Assembly: GCA_023266115.1 (NCBI GenBank)
Contig: JAHFRU010000008.1
Location: 60,746-124,745 of the forward strand
Reading direction: 5' to 3'
DNA: 64,000 bases
DNA from: Gammaproteobacteria bacterium
Lineage (GTDB): Bacteria > Pseudomonadota > Gammaproteobacteria > VBWC01
Shown: positions 57,893 to 64,000 of the stretch, in pieces
How positions within the stretch are numbered: the stretch's first letter is position 1
Layout of the letters: the number at the start of each line of letters is the position of its first letter
The notes under the pieces: generated by a model
The model's input: only the letters and a program-made list of their open reading frames with translations
Database searches by the model: none
Told to the model about the DNA's origin: nothing
Program-made: the position numbers and the translations under genes

Positions 57893-58122
57893 TTCGCTGG
57901 CGAGGTCTGGATACCTGCGGATGATCGAAGCGACGAGTCCTGTTCGCCGCGCCCGGCAACCTGCGTCGTGTCAGGGGCGCGCCGCGGGCTGCCGGGTATC
58001 GTGTGTCGCCGACTCACCTGCCACACGGTGGTTTTCCGGCGTACAATAGCCAGACTGTTTGCAAAGCATCAGGCCCGCCGGGCGCAGCGTTGGTTGCCCC
58101 GGGTCTGCAACCACGGAAAACC

Positions 58123-58677
58123 ATGCGTAACAGCCCGCGCATTCTCAATTCCGCGACAATCGCCAGGACCCGTATCTTTCACGTCGAGCAGGTCGATCTC
58201 GAGTTCGATAACGGTACGGTGGTTCAGTACGAGCGTCTGAAGGGCTCCGGCCGGGGTGCGGTGCTGGTCGTCCCGATGCTGGACGACGACACGGTGCTGC
58301 TGATCCGCGAATATGCCGGCGGTGTGCAGCGCTATGAACTGGCGCTGCCGAAGGGTCGCATTGAGCCGGGCGAAGACATGTTACAGGCCGCCAATCGCGA
58401 AATGATGGAAGAGGTGGGCTACGGTGCGCGCCGGCTGCGCCATCTGACGTCATTCACCGTCGCGCCGGGCTATCTCAGCCATACCAGCCACGTGATTCTT
58501 GCCGAGGACCTCTATGAGCAGCGCCGTGACGGCGACGAACCGGAGGAGATTGAGGTGGTGCCCTGGCAGCTCAGCCGGCTTAACGAACTGCTGGCGCTGG
58601 AGGATTGCACCGAAGCGCGCAGCATCGCCGCGTTGTTCATGGTGCGGGAGCTGATCGCCGACAGGCGTAAACCGTAG
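58123..58677 (+). CDS. nudE: ADP compounds hydrolase NudE
   Basis: Nudix hydrolase acting on ADP-ribose, Ap3A and similar ADP compounds. The ATG at 58123 (MRNSPRILNSATIARTRIF) fits the family and gives 184 residues; the frame is open 40 codons further upstream. The Nudix box is intact: GRIEPGEDMLQAANREMMEE followed by VGY. VLLIREYAGGVQRYELALPK precedes it as in NudE. cysQ begins two bases after the stop, the standard nudE-cysQ pairing. The 230-base upstream gap shows only a lone TACAAT (58042-58047). Confidence 0.94.
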   Translation: MRNSPRILNSATIARTRIFHVEQVDLEFDNGTVVQYERLKGSGRGAVLVVPMLDDDTVLLIREYAGGVQRYELALPKGRIEPGEDMLQAANREMMEEVGYGARRLRHLTSFTVAPGYLSHTSHVILAEDLYEQRRDGDEPEEIEVVPWQLSRLNELLALEDCTEARSIAALFMVRELIADRRKP

Positions 58678-58679
58678 AC

Positions 58680-59483
58680 ATGCCCTTTGACGAGTTGACT
58701 GGCGACATTCTGCACACGGTTATCGCGGTGGCGCGCGATGCCGGTGATAAAATTCTGCAGATTTATAACCGCAACTTCGATATTACCGTGAAGGCTGACC
58801 GCAGCCCGCTGACCGAGGCCGACGTGGCGGCGCATGAAGCGATCATATCGGGGTTGAAGCAGCTGACGCCGGAATTACCGGTTCTGTCGGAGGAGTCCGC
58901 GTCGATTCCGTTTACCGAGCGCTCCCGCTGGCAGCGCTACTGGCTGGTCGATCCGCTCGATGGCACGCGCGAGTTCATCAAGCGCAACGGCGAATTCACC
59001 GTCAATATCGCGCTGATCGACGACCATCGTCCGGTGATCGGCGTCATCTATGTGCCGGTCAGCGACGTTACCTATTGCGCGGTGTCCGGCAAGGGCGCGT
59101 ACAAACAAGTAGCCGGCGGTTCGCCGGTCGGTATCCGCTCGGTTGCGTGGCGTGGCGGTACGGTGAAGGTCGCTGGCAGCCGCTCGCACCGCGGCGATTC
59201 GCTTGATGCAATGCTGGAGCGCATCGGCGACTATGAAATTATCAGTATGGGCAGCTCGCTGAAGTCCTGTCTGGTCGCCGAAGGCAGCGCGCATATCTAT
59301 CCGCGCTTCGGGCCGACGTCGGAATGGGATACCGCCGCGGCGCAGTGTATCGTCGAGGAGGCGGGCGGCCGGCTGGTGGATCTCGAGATGCGGCCGCTAC
59401 GTTACAACACCAAGGAGTCGTTGCTCAATCCCTCGTTCTTCGTCTACGGTGATCTGTCTCAGGACTGGGCCGCCTACTTCTAG
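58680..59483 (+). CDS. cysQ: 3'(2'),5'-bisphosphate nucleotidase CysQ
   Basis: Hydrolyses 3'-phosphoadenosine 5'-phosphate, clearing the by-product of sulfate assimilation. The 267-residue inositol-monophosphatase-fold protein has the metal sites VLSEESAS (Glu), WLVDPLDGTREFIKRNGEFT (DPLDGT), and SEWDTAAAQCIVEEAGG (WDTAAA). Length matches CysQ. It is coupled to nudE. Confidence 0.96.
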   Translation: MPFDELTGDILHTVIAVARDAGDKILQIYNRNFDITVKADRSPLTEADVAAHEAIISGLKQLTPELPVLSEESASIPFTERSRWQRYWLVDPLDGTREFIKRNGEFTVNIALIDDHRPVIGVIYVPVSDVTYCAVSGKGAYKQVAGGSPVGIRSVAWRGGTVKVAGSRSHRGDSLDAMLERIGDYEIISMGSSLKSCLVAEGSAHIYPRFGPTSEWDTAAAQCIVEEAGGRLVDLEMRPLRYNTKESLLNPSFFVYGDLSQDWAAYF

Positions 59484-59560
59484 CGTCGTGTTGTTGCGCG
59501 GTTTCCAGAACAATCAGACCACTGCATTTATTATTATATTGGAACAGGTAGATTAGTCCG

Positions 59561-59914
59561 ATGCAGATTACGCCAACGCGCGACAACCCGAACGCGCCGT
59601 CCTCCCGGGCCGTGGAGCAGGAAAGCCACGAGGTCGCGCGGATCAATGAACTGGCGCCTCACCCGCGCATAGAAGCGCCAGTACCCGCGCGTTCGTGGCG
59701 CGGCCGCGACAGACGGCGGCCGGCAGCACCCGGTCGAACCGCATACCGCAGGGAGGGCGTGGAACGGCGCCGGGATGAGCGGCGCCAGATGAATGTACCG
59801 GTGATGCTCGATACGCGCTCCAGGCGCGAACGCCGCACGCATATTCGTCGCCAGGAGGAAGCCGCTCTTCCCAAACGCTATCCGCGGCTGCGCGGCGTCA
59901 ACATCATCGTATAA
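59561..59914 (+). CDS. Small arginine-rich hypothetical protein
   Basis: 117 residues, strongly basic, with no signal peptide or helix. The middle has RREGVERRRDERRQMNVPVM, then LDTRSRRERRTHIRRQEEA, and the end is LRGVNIIV. The ERR/RRQ pattern and hydrophobic last residues look like a short conserved tail, but I do not recognise a family. Ribosome site is weak. The AT-rich bases just before it (59524-59540) could hold a promoter. Confidence 0.5.
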   Translation: MQITPTRDNPNAPSSRAVEQESHEVARINELAPHPRIEAPVPARSWRGRDRRRPAAPGRTAYRREGVERRRDERRQMNVPVMLDTRSRRERRTHIRRQEEAALPKRYPRLRGVNIIV

Positions 59915-60077
59915 CTGCCGTACCGACAAATAAGCTGTTTAGGCCACCGGCTTCACACTTCGTATCCCGGAACTGGGATATGGCTCACGCTCGAACCGCT
60001 TGCTGCGGAGGATATTAACTACAGAGCCTACCAATCTGTCTGGTGATGTCCCGGCCCATCCTCTCTGGAGTGTGAAT

Positions 60078-60176
60078 ATGTACTACCGCGAGCCAGAATA
60101 CCTGTCATTGCTGAAATATCTTTACTGCCTGCTGGTGACCGTTGCGCTGGGGTCGGGCGTATTTCCGCATATCTGA
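60078..60176 (+). CDS. Possible 32-residue single-helix peptide
   Basis: MYYREPEYLSLLKYLYCLLV then TVALGSGVFPHI. GGAG (60067-60070) is seven bases before the ATG, and residues ~9-27 form a plausible membrane helix. The last 55 bases overlap the antisense 3' end of eptA, which could make the pattern accidental. No homolog is recalled. The upstream 160 bases hold no gene. Confidence 0.2.
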   Translation: MYYREPEYLSLLKYLYCLLVTVALGSGVFPHI

Positions 60177-61843
60177 TCGATGGTTTGAATCCTGACCCCG
60201 GCGCAGCGAGTAACCGCGCCGGGGGTCATTTCGTTCAGCTGGTCGGTGCCTGCCTCTTTTACCTTGAATTTTACAAGCTTCCGGTCGAGCACACTGCTGT
60301 TGACCTCAAAGATGGACAGCAGGGAGTGAAAGACCGAGTCGTGCGAAGCGGGTTGATCCACGTTCTCGATCACGCTGGCGACCTCCACATCACTGCTGTC
60401 ACCGAGCCACAGCAGCACCGGCACATGCTTCTGTTCGCGTGGGGCCATGGCATATGGAAGCCCGTGCAGATACAGGCCATGCTCGCCCAGCGATTCGCCA
60501 TGGTCGCTCACGTACAGCATCGCCGTCTCAAAGGCAGCACTATTGGCTTTTAACAGGGCGATGACCTGGGCGAGAAACCGGTCGGTATAGCGAATCGCGT
60601 TGTCATAGGCATTATTGATCTCCTCCACGCTGCACTGTGACAATTCCGCACTCTGACAGGCCGGCTTGAAGTGCTCGAATTCAGCTGGATAGCGTTTGAA
60701 ATAGGCCGGTCCATGATTGCCCATCTGATGTAGCACAATCAGGATATCGCTGTGTTGCCGATCGATAAAATCCTGCAGCCCCGCCAGCATTCCTTCATCC
60801 CGGCACTCCACGTCACAAACCGGGTTGACCGCCGGAGAACGGAAGTCCTGATAGGCGACACGCGACGCAACGCCTTTGGAATCGGAATTGTTGTCGCGCC
60901 ACAATACCGAGACCCCGGTACGTTGCAGTACATCCAGTACGTTTTCGGTGTGTTCGGCCTGCTGACGATCGAAGTCTTCCCGTCCGGCCAGCGCAAACAT
61001 GCACGGCACGGCGATCGCCGTCGAGGTGCCACAGGCCATGACGTCACTATAACTACGGAGACCGGGTTCCACGGACAACAGAGGATTCGTTTCGCGGGTG
61101 TAGCCGTTCAGCGAAAAACGATCGGCGCGCGCGGTCTCGCCCACCACCATGATGACGAGCTCTCGCTCGGGGTCGTCTGGCGAAATCGCCGCGTCATTGG
61201 CAATCCTGACGAGCGCCGGCGCCGCCCGGATCGCGCCATGTGCCGCCCAGTACCGCCCGAGCGAATAAAGCGGATAGGTCGGGTTAGTGTGATAACGCAG
61301 CGGCTTGTGCTCACGAAAAAAATTCGCGTAATGTCCGCTAAACGCAAACACCATCGCCAGCATCAGCAATACCGACATGCCACTGACCAGGGCCTTGCTA
61401 CGCAACTCCAGATAAACGCTGCGATACCGCACCGGTATGCGCCAGATAAGGATGACTGGTAGTACGCCCAGCAACAATACGCGTAGCGCCAGCTCGATCG
61501 TCAACAGATCGGTCGCCTCGGCGGTGTTGGTGTCCACCATATTCTGGATCATCACGTCGTCGATGACGGTTCCGAACCGGTCGGTGAAATACGCCGCCGG
61601 CGCGGCGACAAGCGCCATCAGGATAAGCACTGGCCGAGTGGTGTAACGACTTGCCACCAGCGAGGCCATCAAAACAAGAATGCAAGCGAGCAGTAACGGG
61701 ACAGACAACAGAAAACCGATATTGGTGACAGTAAGCGCGTAGGTTTCGATTACCTTGGTAAAGAACGTGGTATTGGCCGTCGCGACGAGAAATACCGCCG
61801 TGACGAGAATCAGACCGTGTTGTGTTACCGATATGCGCTTCAC
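60122..61843 (-). CDS. eptA: Phosphoethanolamine-lipid A transferase (EptA type)
   Basis: Adds phosphoethanolamine to lipid A, lowering surface charge and polymyxin affinity. The 573-residue protein has five N-terminal membrane helices (~1-200) and a periplasmic sulfatase-fold domain. VIMVVGETARADRFSLNGYT holds the first metal glutamate, and MACGTSTAIAVPCMFA the catalytic threonine (~residue 276). HQMGNHGPAYFKRYP and YVSDHGESLGEHGLYLHGLP complete the zinc site, with cysteines consistent with the family disulfides. The start is GTG at 61843 and lacks a good ribosome site. No mobile-element context surrounds it, so it looks like an indigenous chromosomal gene. Confidence 0.93.
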   Translation of the reverse strand: MKRISVTQHGLILVTAVFLVATANTTFFTKVIETYALTVTNIGFLLSVPLLLACILVLMASLVASRYTTRPVLILMALVAAPAAYFTDRFGTVIDDVMIQNMVDTNTAEATDLLTIELALRVLLLGVLPVILIWRIPVRYRSVYLELRSKALVSGMSVLLMLAMVFAFSGHYANFFREHKPLRYHTNPTYPLYSLGRYWAAHGAIRAAPALVRIANDAAISPDDPERELVIMVVGETARADRFSLNGYTRETNPLLSVEPGLRSYSDVMACGTSTAIAVPCMFALAGREDFDRQQAEHTENVLDVLQRTGVSVLWRDNNSDSKGVASRVAYQDFRSPAVNPVCDVECRDEGMLAGLQDFIDRQHSDILIVLHQMGNHGPAYFKRYPAEFEHFKPACQSAELSQCSVEEINNAYDNAIRYTDRFLAQVIALLKANSAAFETAMLYVSDHGESLGEHGLYLHGLPYAMAPREQKHVPVLLWLGDSSDVEVASVIENVDQPASHDSVFHSLLSIFEVNSSVLDRKLVKFKVKEAGTDQLNEMTPGAVTRCAGVRIQTIDQICGNTPDPSATVTSRQ

Positions 61844-62052
61844 TGGGAGATATGGCAGCAGGTGGCGACGAGGTTATTTGCGTGAGGCGGGATGCGACGG
61901 TATTGACTGTAAGCCCCGCGTTGGTCGAATGCAACCGGACAGAGGGACCATCGGCAATTCGTCCGACTGGCGGCGATTGACGCCCTCGTTAAAAATATCA
62001 GGGCCGGGTAGCGCGCCCGCCGGTGGGCAAAACGGCGCCATCATGACACAAT

Positions 62053-62091
62053 AAAAAGGCCTGCCTGTTTCCTGAACAGGCAGGCCTTTTT
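62053..62091. terminator. Strong bidirectional terminator-like hairpin ahead of the PA2779-type gene
   Basis: A perfect 17-base-pair stem (AAAAAGGCCTGCCTGTT with AACAGGCAGGCCTTTTT) around a TCCTG loop, with A and T runs on both sides. It lies only 19 bases before the ATG at 62111 and between divergent genes, so it does not end any annotated upstream plus-strand gene. It may act as an attenuator or end an unannotated transcript. Confidence 0.8.
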
Positions 62092-62110
62092 ATTAAATGG
62101 GAGAACGACC

Positions 62111-62509
62111 ATGTACGCACTGCTGAAGTCCAAATTTATCGCCCGCGCCTTACTGGTGTGTTTCTTCGGCCTGTCTGTGTCCATGCCGGCGGCGCAGGCG
62201 TCCATGATCGGCACCGCGGAAGCGTTCACCGCGGCAGACAGTGCCGATCGTGGCTATCTGCTCGATGTTCTCAAGCGCAGTGATGTCGCGGCAAAACTGC
62301 AATCCCTCGGTGTCAGCGCCGATGACGTGCAGGCCCGCGTCAATGCGATGAGCGACAACGAGGCCGCCGAGCTGGCAGCGCAAGTCAAGGATCTGCCTGC
62401 CGGCGGCGATGTGATTGGTGCACTCGTCTTTGTCTTCCTGGTCCTGCTGATTACGGACATCCTCGGCTTTACGAACGTCTTTCCGTTCGTCAAGAAGACG
62501 GTCCGTTAA
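62111..62509 (+). CDS. PA2779-family small exported/membrane protein
   Basis: The 132-residue protein has a signal peptide (ARALLVCFFGLSVSMPAAQA, cleavage near residue 31), a helical middle (LKRSDVAAKLQSLGVSADDV, RVNAMSDNEAAELAAQV) and a C-terminal membrane helix (VIGALVFVFLVLLITDILGF). This is the pattern of the PA2779 family. GGGAGAA lies six bases before the ATG. Function is unknown. It is followed 25 bases later by its usual partner, a PA2778-type peptidase lipoprotein. Confidence 0.85.
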   Translation: MYALLKSKFIARALLVCFFGLSVSMPAAQASMIGTAEAFTAADSADRGYLLDVLKRSDVAAKLQSLGVSADDVQARVNAMSDNEAAELAAQVKDLPAGGDVIGALVFVFLVLLITDILGFTNVFPFVKKTVR

Positions 62510-62534
62510 TACACTGCACGACACTATAGCCGGT

Positions 62535-63470
62535 GTGCTGCGGCGCACCGGCTTTCTTTTTGTGTTGTTGCTTGCGGGGTGCGCGTCCACGCCCGACCTC
62601 GCCGATCGCCACACACTCAACATCGCCGACCGCCATCAGCTTGGCAATGTACCGTTTCATGCTCAGGATCGCTACCAATGCGGCCCGGCGTCGCTCGCGA
62701 TGGTGCTCAACTGGTCCGGTGTAGAAACAACGACGGATGCGCTGACACCGCAGGTCTACCTCCCGGCGCGCAACGGCAGCCTTCAGATAGAAATGCTCGC
62801 GGCGGCACGCCGTCACCACCGCATCCCGTATGTCATCGAGCCAAATCCCGATGCGCTGCTGCGCGAAATCCACGCCGGACATCCGGTACTCGTATTGCAG
62901 AATCTTGGGCTGAACTGGTGGCCCGTCTGGCATTACGCCGTCGTTACCGGTTACGACCTGACGGATCGCACGATAACCTTGCACAGCGGTGTCGATGAAA
63001 ACATGCGCATGTCGCTGACGCGTTTCCTCGCGACATGGAACCGCGCCCGAAGCTGGGCTGTCGTGGTTACGCCGCCGCAGACATTACCCGCCACCGCGCA
63101 ACGGGAACACTACCTGCAAGCCATCCTCAACCTGGAGCGACTGAACGACTGGCAGACCACGCGCGACGCCTATGCCGCCCTGCTTGCACGCTGGCCCGAC
63201 AGCCCGGACGCATTGCTCGGCCTTGGCAACAGCCAGTATCAACTGAATGAGAAGGAACAGGCGGTGCTCACCTATCAACGCGCGCTGGAGATCGATCCCA
63301 CAGCGGCCGTCATCTACAACAACATCGCTCACGTACTGCTCGAATTAAACCGGCTGGAGCAAGCCGAAGCCGCTGCGCGCCACGCCCTCAACCTCGGCGG
63401 GCCGCATCTGCAGACGTATCAAAAAACGCTCGATGAAATACTGCGAACAAAGTCTGGCGATCGCAGATAA
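62535..63470 (+). CDS. PA2778-family C39-like cysteine peptidase lipoprotein with TPR repeats
   Basis: The 311-residue protein starts with GTG at 62535. The lipobox LLLAGC places the lipid-modified cysteine at residue 16. A papain-like C39 domain follows: YQCGPASLAMVLNW (catalytic Cys), WPVWHYAVVTGYD (catalytic His) and TLHSGVDENMRMS (third residue). The C-terminal ~110 residues are tetratricopeptide repeats (DALLGLGNSQYQLNEKEQAV, IYNNIAHVLLELNRLEQAEA). The pairing with a PA2779-type gene is conserved in Pseudomonas and relatives. Cleavage of a periplasmic peptide is inferred from the family; the substrate is unknown. Confidence 0.88.
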   Translation: MLRRTGFLFVLLLAGCASTPDLADRHTLNIADRHQLGNVPFHAQDRYQCGPASLAMVLNWSGVETTTDALTPQVYLPARNGSLQIEMLAAARRHHRIPYVIEPNPDALLREIHAGHPVLVLQNLGLNWWPVWHYAVVTGYDLTDRTITLHSGVDENMRMSLTRFLATWNRARSWAVVVTPPQTLPATAQREHYLQAILNLERLNDWQTTRDAYAALLARWPDSPDALLGLGNSQYQLNEKEQAVLTYQRALEIDPTAAVIYNNIAHVLLELNRLEQAEAAARHALNLGGPHLQTYQKTLDEILRTKSGDRR

Positions 63471-63546
63471 CTGTAAGCAATGAGGGTGCAGCAGGCGACA
63501 GCCGTCATGCGCCGACTGAAAAGCAAAATCATGCGGCGGTATACGC

Positions 63547-63650
63547 AAAGGAAACCCTGATTAATTTCGTCATTCCGGGCGGAGCGTAGCGGAGACCCGG
63601 AATCCAGAGCTTTCGACACAGTGTGTTACTGGATTCCCGCGAAGTTGATA
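63547..63650 (+). repeat. Dispersed palindromic repeat, truncated copy E
   Basis: Begins AAGGAAACCCTGATTAATTT followed by CGTCATTCCGGGCGGAGCGT and the core CCCGGAATCCAGAGCTTTCG..TACTGGATTCCCGCG. It is nearly identical to copy D over ~70 bases but lacks the right inverted end, so it is a partial copy. Confidence 0.8.
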
Positions 63651-63763
63651 TCCGGACGGCGCACTATTTGCTTGATCCCTCGCCTGATCCATCAGTCTGG
63701 GTTTTTGTAGCTCCATACCGGCCCCACATGAGCAGCCGATGCAGGAGGTGTACTTGCCGATTT

Positions 63764-63871
63764 CATTAGGGTGTATTTCCCGGTAATATTGGTTTTAAGT
63801 TATTGTTTTTTCACTGACCGAAAAATGTTACACACCATGTTGGTGTAAAACAAGACACCCATTAGGGTGTC
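63764..63871. promoter_or_regulatory. Cluster of GGTGT/ACACC palindromes (operator-like)
   Basis: Three related sites: CATTAGGGTGT at 63764-63774, the dyad ACACCA-TGT-TGGTGT at 63832-63846, and the perfect hairpin GACACCC-ATTA-GGGTGTC at 63854-63871, which repeats CATTAGGGTGT. The region is AT-rich and lies just before the truncated gene at the window edge. It looks like a multi-site binding region for a dimeric regulator. Confidence 0.45.
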
Positions 63872-63896
63872 GAAAACATGTTGGGCGTCATAGCCA

Positions 63897-64000
63897 ATGT
63901 TTCGCGCGCATGAGTTGAAGTACATCGCTTGGCAGAACCGTTCCTTCCGCTTCTACATTGCCGCGCGAGTTTTGTACCGCAAGGGTCTTTTCGCACCGGC
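63897..64000 (+). CDS. Truncated open frame at the window edge
   Basis: From the ATG at 63897 the frame stays open to the end: MFRAHELKYIAWQNRSFRFY then IAARVLYRKGLFAP. A stop (TAG) lies six bases upstream in frame, so this is the earliest ATG start. Alternation of aromatic and charged residues with an AARVLY segment loosely recalls HEPN-type helical proteins, but 34 residues are too few to assign. No strong ribosome site is seen. Confidence 0.35.
   Translation, partial: MFRAHELKYIAWQNRSFRFYIAARVLYRKGLFAP

Noticed and set aside
59940..60070. A second riboswitch, suggested by a TATCCC/GGGATA hairpin and a CACGC segment
   Set aside because: Only one short hairpin is consistent, and the conserved core of a known class (for example cyclic-di-GMP) is absent.
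60122..61843. Mobile mcr colistin-resistance gene
   Set aside because: No insertion sequence, integron or plasmid feature nearby, and the base composition fits the chromosome; it looks like chromosomal eptA.

Overview
The window is about 60% GC by eye and densely coded on both strands. It reads as a chromosomal segment of a gammaproteobacterium. Indicators are the aroQ-accB-accC-prmA-dusB-fis-purH-purD order, a lipid A-core heptose cassette with a fused hldE, waaA beside a Kdo kinase (kdkA), msbA, lpxL, eptA, pilU, and a REP-associated tyrosine transposase with REP palindromes. No phage, plasmid backbone, CRISPR array, tRNA or rRNA was recognised. Genus is not resolvable by reading; an environmental, poorly sampled lineage is likely but is inference.

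Layout. 1-834: start of purD, cut by the window edge. 1103-4882: a 1259-residue secreted repeat protein inserted between purD and purH. 4879-11961 (minus): purH, fis, dusB, a PrmA-DUF3426 fusion, accC, accB, aroQ. 12207-15132 (minus): a TlpA-like thioredoxin, dsbD, cutA; fxsA diverges. 15746-17896: groES-groEL with a promoter, a perfect CIRCE operator and a terminator. 17911-20579: pilU, ilvE and a small zinc-finger protein.

20679-46659 is a roughly 26 kb lipopolysaccharide/cell-surface locus: waaA, kdkA, five GT9 (heptosyltransferase-fold) proteins, a DUF6165 protein, an LTA-synthase-like phosphotransferase, three methyltransferases, an O-antigen-ligase-like membrane protein, a WaaE-type GT2, a broken GT4/polysaccharide-deacetylase gene, a membrane protein, two tandem paralogous ATP-grasp ligases, another GT2, msbA, and hldE-hldD-gmhA, which make ADP-heptose for the transferases. 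Lipid A enzymes lpxL (48189-49109) and eptA (60122-61843) lie further on, so the segment is strongly weighted to outer-membrane surface chemistry.

46714-48182 is a small accessory islet: a RAYT gene bracketed by inverted REPs, an unidentified AT-richer gene, and further REPs. 49164-51209 is tolC with a Pcm-family methyltransferase. 51470-55090 encodes a second large secreted protein sharing its repeat module with the first. 55365-57892 is a TPP riboswitch, thiC and a YkgJ-like cysteine-cluster protein. 58123-59483 is nudE-cysQ. 62111-63470 is a PA2779/PA2778-type pair behind a strong terminator-like hairpin.

A dispersed family of short palindromic elements (about 100-275 bp, partial or complete) sits in five intergenic gaps; one copy has clear terminal inverted repeats. 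The most unusual items are the tandem ATP-grasp ligases in the LPS locus, a DUF11 domain split by an inserted repeat block, the PrmA-DUF3426 fusion, the broken GT4/deacetylase gene, the MITE-like elements, and the operator-like palindromes ahead of a truncated gene at the right edge.
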